Program-made: the position numbers and the translations under genes
In this document: positions 12,698-24,196 of the stretch, piece after piece
Layout of the letters: every line of letters starts with the position of its first letter
Numbering within the stretch: position 1 is the first letter of the stretch
Notes under the pieces: generated by a model
Told to the model about the DNA's origin: nothing
The model's input: the letters and a program-made list of their open reading frames with translations, nothing else
Database searches by the model: none
Source of the DNA: Owenia fusiformis
Taxonomy: Eukaryota; Annelida; Polychaeta; Sabellida; Oweniidae
Length of the DNA: 64,000 bases
Direction: 5' to 3'
Assembly: GCA_903813345.2 (NCBI GenBank)
Contig: CAIIXF020000008.1
Location: forward strand, 24,972,822-25,036,821

Positions 12698-15600
12698 TCA
12701 GTTTCTATCCTTTACAATACAGTGTATCTTCAGGATGGCAGATGCTGTATTAACTGCCATCAAAAGTGCACCCAAATGTGCAGGCAAATTGTCTAGCAAC
12801 ATTCTTCTACCATCCTCAATGTCAATGGCCTTTTCTGGTGCTGTATCTGAATTGATATCCATGATTCCAAGATTTCCCAACATTTTAAAAACCAAGGCAT
12901 TGTCCCTAGTAATTGCGCCACACATACATGATGCATAATCATCGTTTCCATTCTCTGCTATCCAATGGTGTCCATACTTCATGTCCAGTTTATGGTTCAG
13001 TTTCGTGTCACTTGTTGCCATTGCAATATCATGTAAAGAGTGTGTAAATGCCTCAGCTGCCTGCCTAAGCTGGTGCCTTGAACAGCCTAGCTGCTCTGTC
13101 AGTTCAGACATTTTACTAGATATCTGGAATTATAAATCACATGTCTGTCATATGTAGTGGAAGGGTATGGGGACCCCAAATAGTATTTTGATAGGACACA
13201 TATTTTGGACTGATGTCAGACTTAAATGAGAATGCTAGATATAGTAGTTTATATCATAAACAGGATGCTAACACAACAAAATGTCATCACCTGACAAGTT
13301 ATTATTAAGTTACCCACCAAACAAATGTGATCTGAGCTAGATTTTGTGATTATTTTTAAAATTCTCGCTAAAATATGAGTCGGTGGCATCTATTCTTAAC
13401 TAGTTAGGGTTCTACTCTAAAAATGTTGTATCTTATGAATTAAGTGAATGAAAAAGAAAAAATAGGAGATAAAATTTCTATCACAGGGTAGGTGCGACCT
13501 GACTAGACAACAGCAATTCCAAGGCATAGCAAATCCCATCAAACAGACATGGCTGCCATTATGGCCAAAATATAAAAGTGTAGATTCAGCCAAAAGGAGA
13601 CAATACTCCTGCCTGATTTTATTATATAATCTTCAGACTGTTGAGACTGGTGGGATTTGCTACTCTAGAGATCTGCAAATGATGGCCATAACAATATCAC
13701 CATCTTCATGGTGACATACATGATTGATTATAAGACTTAAAACACTCAACTAAAGACAAATTTTAGACTTAATGTATTTTACACCTACCAAATAGTTGAT
13801 ATGAGCAGACAGAATAGTTTCCCAGCAACCACCTCCATATAGCATCTTGGGTTGCCATAGCAACTGGCGAAGTGACCTCAAAGCAGTGTCACAAACAACC
13901 TAGAAATACACAAAGTAATTCCTTTACATAGAAATAAATGATCTCTATTTCTAAGTTTGAATCTGCTTCTTTAAAGCAGCTTCATCTGGCTTTAATTGGA
14001 GCTATCAAGCAAAAAGTTGCAAAATGACGGAATCAAGAGTTGATCTTTGAAATATTTAATACAGTGTAGGTGTACATAGTTTGTACTTTGTTCTTACCTG
14101 AAATGGTGGGTTATACATTTATTATCTCATAAGTGAAGATGTTAAAACTATTCATTTCCATGGACCTGATGAGGCAGAGTGGAAGGTACGGTGCATTATG
14201 GGCAATTTTGAATAGATAGTACATGGAATATCTGAGCATACAATGAGTAGAGCGTAAAAGAGACACATAGGGATAAATATCATATAAGAAGAGCTAAATG
14301 GCCACCTTGTAAATTACCAAGCATACCCACCAGGCCCGTAGCCAGGATTTGCCAAGGGGGGGTTCACTTTTTGAAAAATTCCAGGGGGGGTTCACTTGTG
14401 ACAATTTTGAATATTGGTCCAAAAATGGCCAAAATCACTTAAAAAGTGCTCAGAATGGTGAAAAACTTCATGATTTTGAAAGATTTTTTGGCCAGGGGGG
14501 GGGGGTGGTTCGCTCGAACCCATCAAACCCCCCTCCTGGCTACGGGCCTGCCCACAATCCAATCAGAAGTTGGCACAAGTCTGCTGTATAGCGGCTATAA
14601 TTAGATGTTATAACTATAACATCTAATTTACACCTGGTACATCTGAATACTTAAAAGTACAAGGAATTCAGAAAACAGTGGAATACCATTTAAGGTTAGA
14701 TTTATTAACCATACTCTATACCAAGGGATGGACCAATTTATCCAAACAGAGTTCAAACAAAGCAATGACAAATGACAAGCTTTATAGAATAAAAAAATTA
14801 TCTCATACAACTGGCCAATTAAGGTTGGCCTAAATAGTAATTGTAAAAATTCATAATAAAATACCATACTTCCGGTTTATTTCGCGAGTTTTTAGAAATC
14901 ACAATTTTGCGGCTAATAAATTTTGTGGATCTCACAAGTTTAAAATTTCATTATTCTCTGAATCCTAAACTCTGTAAGCTAAGTTACCATATGCACAGTT
15001 ATTGCACCTACCCAATGTCATATTTTTCACAAAAATAGCTCGAGTATTGTATACATTTTAATCAAGTTTATGGAAATTTAAGCACATTTTACAAAATTAT
15101 ACCCCACCCAATCTGCTAGTGTCTCAAAAAACATTATGTTGCTCCCTTCTGTCCTTTATGATCTGTCCCTGGATTGCTAGCAATTGGATTGGTAGTAACA
15201 CAAATGATCACATAAAATATTCACATAAATTCTTTGGTAATTAGACCTAATATTTCAAAAAGGAATGGTTAATTATTTTCATCACAACATTCTTGTGTTG
15301 ATTGAAGTAACAGTATTGCACAGAGGACACTAATCAAATATTTATTAAAAATTGATAACTTACTATTCAAAATCTGGACAGAAAACAAAATTAATAGAAC
15401 AAAATTAATAGAAAAATTCTGCGTAGGCTGGATAATATACGCTGAATGGACGTAGCCGCAGTGCAGTTGTAGTTTTAGTTTCAATATCAAATAGTGACGA
15501 CAAGAAATTACAGTTGAATGAAATAAGAAAAAACTACAAAAACTGATTCAAAACTGTATTCAAATACTGGAGCTGAACTATGTATTATTTCACTGCTTCA

Positions 15601-18600
15601 ATGAGCTTAAGTCTGTTTGTGATACTGACTCACACATACAACATGGAAAGAATGTACAATGTGCACCAAAATAGAAGAATCATTCCAGGCCAAGGAATTA
15701 CATTAAGGACAATACAGCATATTCAACTATCCTCACAGTGTGCCGTGTTCTGCCTCAATGATGGAAGGTGTGATGCAGCAAATTACAACCAAGAAGATGA
15801 GATCTGTCAGTTGATAAATGGTGACCTTAATGGCAGAATAAAAAAAGACAGTTTCCGTTGGGTTTACTTGCAACCAGTTTCAGGTTGGACCAATGAAGAC
15901 ATCAAACAAGGTCAAGATGACATGCGTGAAGATGTCACAGAAAGTCAAGATGACATGCATGAAGATGTCACAAAAGGTCAAGATAACATGCAGGAAGATG
16001 TCACAGAAGGTCAAGATGACATGCAGGAAGATGTCACAGAAGGTCAGGATGACATACAGGAAGATGTCACAGAAGGTCAAGATGACACGCAAAAAGATGT
16101 CACAGAAGGCCAAGATGACATGCAGGAAGATGTCACAGAAGATCAAAAAGATGATTTACAGAGTCAAGAATCACAAGCGAAGAAAGTAAAAAGAAGTCAA
16201 AAATAAGATTCATGTTGACTTAAACACCAGGAAAAAGTGTTATGAAAAAAATTGCACATACAACAGTGTCTTTATGTATATCGATATATGTAAAGGTATT
16301 CAAACCGGATAAAAGGAATATTGACTGATAAAAACACAACTAAATGGAACAATGTATTAATATGACAAAATGTCACCACCAAGCCGGTTACAAAAGTGTA
16401 ACAATAGTTACAGAACAAAGGGTTGGGCACCTCAAACAGTCATAAAAATAATCTGCTTCCATGGTAACATATATTCATTGCCATGGTAACCGAAACTGCC
16501 AAAATATATTAAAGTCATAACATGTTTGTATGTGTTGACAATAAAATTTCAGATTCATGTGAACACTTCTTAAATTATTGCAAACAAAAGTCCACCACCT
16601 TGTAAGTTAATACAAATGGTTAAAAATGGTTACAAAATGTTACAAGGCCACTTTTTTTAGACAAATAATCTATTTCCATGGTAACATATATGCATTAGAT
16701 GGTAACTGAAACTGTCAAAAATAAGTAATAAAAAGTCTAACATGTAATGTAAAAGTAAAATTTTCCATGTGAACACAACTTCTTATTATTGCAAATTGTT
16801 ACAAATTAATGGATTAGCAAACAAATGGACAGCTTATCTCTATATCCCTACCAACTTCTTTCCTTGGGATAATTAGACCCAAATCAGTCAACTGGTATTG
16901 AAGTTATGAAAGAGTCCATTTTTTATGAAAAATGGTGCTCCTTCTTCTCAAGCCTAAATCAATAGAAAATGAATTTAGAATTAAGGTAGAACTTCAGTGT
17001 CCATTGCGTAGTCAATTCTCGCATCTCTAATTAAATGCCAAAAATGAAAACTGAATAAGGCATAACTATTTGTTGATTTGAAAAATAACCTTTAATTGAC
17101 CAAGAGAGTGGGATTGAAACCCGGCAGAAGCTGAATTGTGCAATTTTTTAAATATAAAAAAAGAATTTTGCCATTGAAAGCAATATCAAACTGAGACATT
17201 TTTATAGAAATGACCAGTCAATCTTTTGAATTTTCACATAGTTGATCATACATCAGTATATCTTTCACCTAGATTTTTTTTAAGAAAACCTGAAAAAAGT
17301 CGGTCAACACTGAAGTTCTACCTTAAAGCAGATATGAAATGGTATTTTTAACCTAAAGGAATCAATACAATTTTTTGATAGATGTATTTGGACATGTTTT
17401 CTCATCAGTAGTGTGAAAACTATTTCACTCTAAGGATCGTTATAGCTGCTTATTAAGCAATATTAGAACTGGTTGTGACGTTATTGGCTCCCACGTGATC
17501 TCTCAATGGTCCCCACGTGGCCCGTTTTGGTCCATTAGATCATAACGTCATAATGCCAAAATGTTTTGTTATTTGTTTACACAACAATCTTATGGTTGCC
17601 GTGACGTTGTGATTACTATGGAACCAAAAAACCAAAGCTATATTTTGTATATGACGTTACTAATCACGTGGGGGCCAATTTGATTTATCAGTTAGTTTTA
17701 TTTTTTCGTTATCTATGACCGTTAGCAGTTATCTAACATTTATTTTATAATGGCTATCGCAAGAACTCTACGGTGGGCTTACAATGGAGAAAACCGCATT
17801 TTTGTAGCTGCAAGTTGAGAAAAGCTATTTCAGTTGTCCTTTAAGTTTATAGAAAGTACAACATTTAGAGAAGTTTTAGTGATACTGTCTCTAAAATCAT
17901 TAACATGTTAACAATTTACCTTCAATTCGTTAAGTGCTTCTTCCCTCCGCCCTGCCAGGAGGACAGTGGTGACACCAGACTGAGTTCTAGTTAGGTGCAC
18001 GTAGGACTTCCCAGCCATCACAAGGTGATTCGCACTATCAATGCTCCCATATAATCCCTCATCTATGTATGAACTGAAGCTACTGATTTTTCTAGCTCCT
18101 GAAAATATTGCAAATGCTGTTGAATGTTTCAAATAAACAATTCAATTATCAATCCAAACATCTAAGCAATTGGGTGACCAGAAGAGTTTCAGAAGACAAA
18201 TCATAAAGACAATACAATATTTGAGATCTTATGTAGTATAATGTAACCATACTTTGAAGAGATCTCTAAATTACATACTCTAAAAATGCATTCAATTTGA
18301 GTATAAATAGGCTAACATTGTACATCTTTGTTTGGATGGATGGATTGACTGACAGATAGACTGATGGCTTCACTATATCCCTGGCTAATGAACTTCGTCC
18401 ATTGGAATAATAAATGTTGAATGTCCAAGAGAAAAAAATGGTGCATTTCGATACAGCCATCTTGACTTTGATGTCATAAATAGCATACAGTGTGATCATT
18501 AGGTAAGATCAAAATTGCTCTACTTTTGTAAACATAAGTGAATCTGGCTCATATTCTCACAGAATGTTGATCTAATAAGTATACATCCACAAAATAAATT

Positions 18601-21592
18601 TCAACATGTTACATTTAAAATTCCACGTTCTATGGTATAACCATGGCAACCCATGTTGAGGTTACCCAGAGTAGTCAAAAAAAAAGAAAGGAAATATTAT
18701 GATGTTTTCGTTCTTAATTTTATACTTTGGAAATACCACCATATTTTGTTTTTTCAAAGCATTCTTATTTTCTCAGATGTTTGTTTTAGGTGTTTTATTT
18801 AATTACTCTTATATTCATATATTTTGGTGGTGTTAATCCAATGAACACATGTCTGAATGCCATTCGCAAGAAAAGACCATAGTTGGTAAATCACATCATC
18901 CTGCATTAGGATAATGCACCTTGCCATATAGCATTGCAAATTTAATAACACAGAAGCAATAGGACAGCATGGGGATCAGACAGCTATAAACCAAATTGGG
19001 AATGGGCAAAAAAACACCAGACATGGCTCCATAAGACTTTTATTTCTATAGGGACTTAAAATCTGAATTCTGGGGAGAATTTCTCAAGACAGAAGAAGAT
19101 CTGAAAAAGGTCGGGTACTCGACAGAGTGTGCATGATGAGGGAAGGTGGCTTCAAACATGTGTTCACGGTAGAGGTGTCAAGTATTAACCGGTTAACCGG
19201 TTAACCGCCGACAATGCCTTGACCGGTCTGTGTTTTTATGGGTGGTTAGTTGACCGTGTATAATTCTGTTATTTCCCGCGCTAATATTGCATGCTCATCT
19301 GTTTGGTTTTAAAGTGTCAGTTTCACGTAAGCTACTCATACATGTCATAAGTCCGATAACTCCTTACAAACATCCAATCAGCACCTTTAATCCCTGCCAC
19401 ATTGCTTTCCCGCGCTTACTTTGCATGTTAATCTGTTTGTTTTTCAAGTGTCAGCCATGTGTAATCAACATATATTGCAAAACTATTTCATAAATAAATT
19501 ATATGCATTTTTTAATTCTTCAGTTTTGTTATTATTGTTGTCTATCAACGTCGCCAAAATGTCAAAGGTCAAAGCCTCGCTTTGGTAGTGAGAAAATTAA
19601 AATCAAAATAAACACTAATCAGCTGCAATTCTCGTTGTTAATGGTGCGTTCGTGGAGATTCCAAGGGTAAACCAGTGTGGTAATTTAGAGGTACCGGTAG
19701 TCAGGTAGTGTATGAATAGAACAGAGTAAAGCTTGACGAACGTAAAAAATAAACGCTGATATATCATTTTTCCAATTTTTTCAACTTTCAAGATCGAAGA
19801 TGAAGATTTCATTTAAAATTATCAGTTCAAATTTCCCGCCGGTTAACCGACTTTAACCGGTAAAAACATCTGGTTAACCGGTTAATACTCAAGCAGTTAA
19901 TTGACACCACTAGTTCACGGACTGGATTAAATGTCACTTACATATGTTGAATATAATGGCAAATATAAGGCATTAACATGACAAGATGTCACCACCAAGG
20001 CTCACAATATTATTAGTTCAATCTTAAGATGATTTCGAAAAGAATTGGTCAATTTGAAGCAAGTTGAAAAAATACACTTTTTGACCCTGAGAAGCCATTG
20101 AAGGTGAAATCTCAGATCTTAAGTCAGATTTAAACTTCTGAGAACTTGTAGATGATTTTGAAAAAAATGGTCAATTTGAAGCAAGTTGAAAAAAGACCTG
20201 TTTGACCTTGAGAAGGTCATTGACTGTCAAATCTTTTTTGACCTTGAGAATGTCATTGAAGGTCAAATCTAGATCAACATTCCCTGAGAAAATGAGCGAG
20301 ATTAATAAATGTTTACATAAATTAGACCACTTTTGTAATCACCCTGTATATCTAAAAGATAACATAATAATATTTGTGAATTACTTTGAAATGCCTGGCA
20401 GTAAGAGGGCTCTGCTGTATTTTGAATTGTGTGGTCATTTCTATGTTTCCTCTTTACGAGAAGTCTAACATGAACACATCTACTCAGAAGTCAAGGTATC
20501 AGCTTAAAGTTATTCATATTTTCAACTAAACATGAACTAGAGGGATAACAAATAGTACAATTTTAGGGACATTAAGATTTACACACCTGTAAGTTGACAC
20601 AGACTTTCCATATGAGAAATGCCTAGACGGTCTAGTAGCATCACACCTTGCTCTGTACAGTAGGCTTTAACTCTAGGGTGGGCCACCTTCTGACAAATCA
20701 AGACCCTGACTGAACTCTGGACCATGTTAGCGAGTCCTTTCAAAATGGTGTCTAATACTAAAGCATGTCCATCAGTTTGCTCCCCTGATTCATATTTAAT
20801 ATCCAAGAAATCCTCAGAGTCTCCACCCATCGACGTGGTTACTATGGCAACAGGGATCTCAGAAACAGGCAGGTTAAGGTAACTAAGTGGGTTTTTCAAG
20901 TATGTTGGTATAGATGGTGCTTCAAGTAAGACTCCATCATAAAGTTTCATATTGTTTGCTCCTAAACCTTCCATGCTTACGAAATTCACTGAGAAGAACT
21001 TCAAACTGTTATCACAGCTGCTTGGTATTGATTTCAGAAATGCCTCCAGGATTATGCTACATATGTTATCCTGTTCATACTCCAGTAATCCACATGCTGG
21101 TTTAGAGTTCACTACACAACGAATCACATCTCTCATTGTGTTCATATCACTTATGTCAATGTCTAACACAGCAGGGCATTCTGGAGACTTCAAGAAGTCC
21201 ATTGAATACTGTAGTAGCATTTCATAGATATCTACAAGGAGATGAGGATGTGTATTCTCAATTGGAGACTTCTCTATGAGGTTAATTGCCATTATTGTAC
21301 CCCACAATCCCGCATCTCCATGTGTGGCAACGTGACCTTGCAATGAAGTTGTAATTAACTTCACAATTACATCAGACACAGATATTGCTTGAAAAAGTCG
21401 ATTCGATGATGATGTCACAGTTACATGTCCTCCGATTGTATTCTGAACCATATTTAATTTTCCAAATGGTCCATAAGATTCTCTGGCTATATCCCTTAGG
21501 ATCCTAACTGCCTCCAGAGTTCCTTTATTGTGTAATGGTAGAAAATCTATGGATGAAGTTTGTTTTTTATCTTTCTTCACTCGAGAAGACAT
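12698..21592 (-). CDS. MKKS: MKKS / BBS6 chaperonin-like protein, four coding exons
   Basis: Coding exons on the minus strand: 21592-20587, 18098-17920, 13899-13789 and 13123-12698. These give 573 residues (human, from memory, 570), with every junction keeping phase (1, 0, 0). The start is the ATG at 21592; the frame extends four codons further only through a TTG. Family marks: SYGPFGKL near the N-terminus (equatorial domain), CQKVAHP and DRLGISHMESL before the first junction, MLYGGGCWE in exon 3, DMKYGHHW in exon 4, and the ending ILKIHCIVKDRN, which parallels vertebrate MKKS. MKKS is a divergent group II chaperonin that acts with BBS10, BBS12 and CCT in BBSome assembly. The ATPase GDGT motif is degenerate (GDAGLWGT), as in the family. 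TTTATT at 12487-12492 reads as AATAAA on this strand. Intron 2 hosts an opposite-strand gene. Confidence 0.92.
13520..13668. mobile_element. Small fold-back, GGGATTTGCTACTC ends
   Basis: GGCATAGCAAATCCCATC at the left pairs with GGTGGGATTTGCTACTC at the right. The same terminal block recurs at 40869-40905, 51790-51872 (inverted) and 63770-63800. Confidence 0.5.
14331..14550. mobile_element. Inverted-repeat element, CAGGCCCGTAGCCAGGA family
   Basis: Perfect outer ends CAGGCCCGTAGCCAGGA and TCCTGGCTACGGGCCTG are flanked by the 5-bp duplication CCCAC (14326-14330, 14551-14555). A full copy is at 48878-49081 and degraded copies lie near 37620-37755, 54395-54490 and 58578-58620. Confidence 0.8.
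15580..16206 (+). CDS. Predicted secreted protein, PAN-like Cys module plus seven acidic 11-residue repeats
   Basis: Single-exon frame of 208 residues. The ATG follows directly after an in-frame TGA (15574-15576). Residues 1-20 look like a signal peptide (SLSLFVILTHT). Residues 35-95 resemble a PAN/apple or related Cys module, with Cys 54, 58, 64 and 76 (QCAVFCLNDGRC, then EDEICQL). Residues 111-187 are seven copies of an 11-residue unit close to GQDDMQEDVTE, encoded by exact 33-nt periods (15910-16140). The tail is basic (KKVKRSQK). An acidic repeat tract after a secreted adhesive-type module could bind calcium or cationic partners, but that is speculation. It lies antisense within MKKS intron 2. 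AATAAA at 16540-16545 is a candidate poly(A) signal. No family name is assigned; a retained relic of a larger gene is possible. Confidence 0.6.
   Translation: MYYFTASMSLSLFVILTHTYNMERMYNVHQNRRIIPGQGITLRTIQHIQLSSQCAVFCLNDGRCDAANYNQEDEICQLINGDLNGRIKKDSFRWVYLQPVSGWTNEDIKQGQDDMREDVTESQDDMHEDVTKGQDNMQEDVTEGQDDMQEDVTEGQDDIQEDVTEGQDDTQKDVTEGQDDMQEDVTEDQKDDLQSQESQAKKVKRSQK
16360..16880. repeat. Two diverged about 240-bp tandem units ending in a hairpin
   Basis: Both units share CCATGGTAACATATAT, CATAACATGT and CATGTGAACAC. The tract ends with TATATCCC..AACTTCTTTCC..GGGATAATTAG, the same terminal hairpin type seen at 18366, 52805 and 53455. Confidence 0.6.
17323..17844. mobile_element. TTAA-bounded 522-bp repeat, copy 1
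   Basis: Begins TTAAAGCAGATATGAAATGG and ends TTGTCCTTTAA. It is nearly identical over its length to 57499-58031. It contains several CACGTG hexamers (E-box type), for example in CCCACGTGATC and CACGTGGCCC. Confidence 0.75.
18325..18410. repeat. GATG/GACT microsatellite with terminal hairpin
   Basis: GGATGGATGGATTGACTGACAG leads into GGCTTCACTATATCCC..GAACTTCGTCC..GGAATAATA, a short copy of the microsatellite-plus-hairpin family. Confidence 0.55.
19170..19912. mobile_element. hAT-type non-autonomous element, 743 bp
   Basis: The ends TAGAGGTGTCAA and TTGACACCACTA are flanked by the perfect 8-bp duplication GTTCACGG (19162-19169, 19913-19920). Subterminal AACCGGTTAACC repeats are prominent on both sides. 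No transposase is visible. Confidence 0.88.
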
Positions 21593-22221
21593 TTTGGAGT
21601 GCAATTATGATAAATATTTTGTTGATGAATTCACTGTCCTGGCATTACAATAGTTCAATTTTTACAGTTTTTCAGTTCTATGTGCACTCGTAAAAATACA
21701 ATATTCTATTTTAAGTTTCTAATATCAGTCTTTTTCTGATGAGTGTTTATTTTGATTAGCTTTTGCATTGTGTAAAGAGTTGCATGGATGCTACCTATGC
21801 CTATAAGGACTGCCGCAAGCTTGTGCGACCGCACCCATTTCTTAACATCAGTATACTTCATTTCGTTAACTCTTCAGATGTCTGGAAGTGTCAAAATATA
21901 CTAAATATTATAAAATCACAATGCACGAATCATGATATTGTTTTGAAAGCATATTTTTTGAAAATGGGCCAAACAATTTATTCTAGGCTTGACTAAGAAG
22001 TTTCAGTAAATTCCATGTTGGATTTTATCCTCTGAGATTGGAAAAACTTGGTGATCATATTTTGAAGGGTGGTTTACTGAAATCAAAACATGATCCTCAA
22101 TTGAGGACTTGCTACACAGAGGAATAAGTTGATGGCATTTATAGTTTTGGTTAGGCATGAATACTAACGGAACTATAATACTATAACTAACTAGATACTG
22201 AAAAAATATTTTATTTGTACC

Positions 22222-22712
22222 AGATTTTCTCGCATATAAGCCCTGGGCGTATAACTGAAAGAAGGGGTAATTTCGTCTGTTATTTTACCTCTTATTTTTC
22301 GCCCACGGGCGTATAAGTGTACTACTTTCGATTTTTGGCCCAGTGGGCGTAAAGGTGAGAAGATGGTGGGCATCAGCCATCTTCCTCAAAGACTACCGTA
22401 CCTACTTTTGTAGTCCAACCGCATGTTTTGTAAGAATTATAAAGGAAATGTCACCTACAACCTTGGACTTAATGTTGAAACAAAGTAACAACAGAACGAT
22501 CCACCACTGCCACTTACGGCACAGCGTTGAACTTAATGTTGAAACAAAGTAACGACAGAACGATCTGCCAGTGACAAAATACTCTTGAATTTATTGAAAA
22601 ATCAATAAATAGTCCTTTTTTATAGGCCCATGGGCGTATAAGCGTACTACATTCGATTTTTAGCCCATGGGCCTAAATTTAGGGGGGCGTATATGCGAGA
22701 AAATCCGGTACA
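22222..22712. mobile_element. Inverted-repeat element, TACCGGATTTTCTCGCATATA ends
   Basis: The left end TACCAGATTTTCTCGCATAT pairs with ATATGCGAGAAAATCCGGTA on the right. The interior carries repeated GGGCGTATAAG blocks and a near-duplicate phrase (ACTTAATGTTGAAACAAAG twice). No coding capacity. Confidence 0.75.
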
Positions 22713-22984
22713 TGCATCAAATATTTACTATGACTCTGTCATATAGAACAAAACTTAAGTCCTTAAAGGTAATACCATATCCTCTGTAATTAGCACCTGG
22801 GGCACTTAAAAAAATCAAAATACCTCCTTCAGCCAATTTTAATGAGCACTTGTATATGAAAGAAGTCAAAAATCCCTGGGAATTTCATGTATGACAATTT
22901 TTTTGATTAGCAACATTAGAACATAGTAACAGCATATTTCATATCTCATTAAAATTGGAATTCAACATTTCAAAGTTTTAAATA

Positions 22985-23530
22985 TACATGGTGATCCAGA
23001 AAGTAATGTCAAAGATGTTGCCATTTTAATACTACTGGACTACACTTCTTGAAACTTGGTAGAGATGTTCCCCAAACATTGAAGAGTTAATTTCTTGTCT
23101 TGAGAAAATCACTTCTACTATCTGACTGGTTCACTTTATGGTAACTATGGTAACCTGAGATGTAACCTCACCCTGGCAAACATGATTTTGCAAGAGAATT
23201 AATACTCTTCCTAAATGAATATCAATAATTGTTCTATTCTTTTCTTAAGTTTCATGTAACCATGGATAATATATCAATGTAGTATAATTTATGATTTCAC
23301 ACACACAATTCTAGTCAATTACAAGACCATCTTGACAACCAGTACAATGGATGGACTGGAACAACTACTTGAGCATGCCCCATAATCTCCCAATTTGACC
23401 CCAAGTGAACATTACTTATATGGTGAATTCAAAAGGAAGCTAAGTTGAATCAGTTTTCAAACTTCAAATGACTAAAAAATGCTTTGAAAAAATTTATCAG
23501 ATCTAACTAAACATAGTCATTGAACGGTTA
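22985..23530 (+). pseudogene. Mariner transposase relic
   Basis: After a GGTGATCCAGAAAGTAATGTC-like end, the tract at 23368-23450 reads LEHAP, stop, SPNLTPSEHYLYGEFKRKLS. This is the third-aspartate (here Asn) region of mariner transposases, broken by stops. It abuts the donor of the small gene at 23536-23715. Confidence 0.7.
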
Positions 23531-23535
23531 ATGTC

Positions 23536-23715
23536 TCATACCTTTTGATTAATGTCCATTTCTTCCTTGATTCTCTCAGAGATGCTTGGTACCTTTGCTT
23601 CTGTCAACTGAATTGTGCTAATGTAACAAGCCCCAACAATGACAACCAATGAAATAAACTTGTGACGTACTGTAAACATAGAAGCCTGCATCCACATATT
23701 CTTAAATACCCCCAT
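23536..23715 (-). CDS. Small single-span membrane protein, 59 residues or first coding exon of a longer one
   Basis: ATG at 23715 follows an acceptor-like TTTTGCAG|ATCAAAC, so a 5'UTR intron is likely. The frame encodes a basic lead (FTVRHKF), a hydrophobic span at about residues 20-35 (ISLVVIVGACYIST), then PSISERIKEEMDINQK. The sequence AAG|GTATGAG can be read either as the last codons (K-V-stop, 59 residues) or as a splice donor after residue 58; I found no convincing next exon to the left. The size and single span suggest a mitochondrial or microprotein-type membrane protein, which is inference. It lies downstream of, and in the same orientation as, another tiny MG-starting membrane protein gene (27690-24197), so distant duplication is possible. 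A mariner relic begins just past the donor. Confidence 0.5.
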   Translation of the reverse strand: MGVFKNMWMQASMFTVRHKFISLVVIVGACYISTIQLTEAKVPSISERIKEEMDINQKV

Positions 23716-24196
23716 GTTTGATCTGCAAAAGAACAGATTAAACATCAAGTTACAGTACATCATAGAGTATATGTCAATCAATACACAATCATGTCGCTTA
23801 TTCTCATGATGTTAAGTTTAGACAATAGACAGAAATGGACAATAGTGCTCAGGGGTCAGATATTGAATTTATTTTAGTACAAAATTTGCTGATAAGTCAG
23901 TCATTATCCAGCTGCACAGTAACAAAACTTATCCAAGATCATAGAATCATAATTTCATATAGGACATTAACAATTAAAAATTCATTGTAGTGAGCATCTA
24001 CCTACAGTGAACACATTTTTGTGGCTGAATAGGGGTTCACTGTTCAAAGATTTTACTGTATATATATAATATACAGTATATGTACACATTTTATATCAGA
24101 GAGTGATTTTAATTTGAAGATGCATATCTGATTCAATAAAATATGACACAAACCTTGAATTAAATTTTATACTGGCAAATAGCAATGTATTATTTA

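Larger units (their letters stand above)
13900..17919 (-). other. MKKS intron 2, host of an opposite-strand gene
   Basis: Phase-0 intron between exons 18098-17920 and 13899-13789. It contains an inverted-repeat element (14331-14550), an intronless plus-strand gene (15580-16206), a diverged tandem repeat with a hairpin end (about 16360-16880) and a 522-bp TTAA-bounded repeat (17323-17844). Confidence 0.85.

Noticed and set aside
15880-16146. Minus-strand frame of 88 residues with FCDIFLHVILT repeats
   Set aside because: Antisense shadow of the 33-nt acidic repeat; the plus strand has the signal peptide and Cys module.
20914-21227. Plus-strand frames within MKKS exon 1
   Set aside because: Shadows of the conserved MKKS coding exon on the minus strand.
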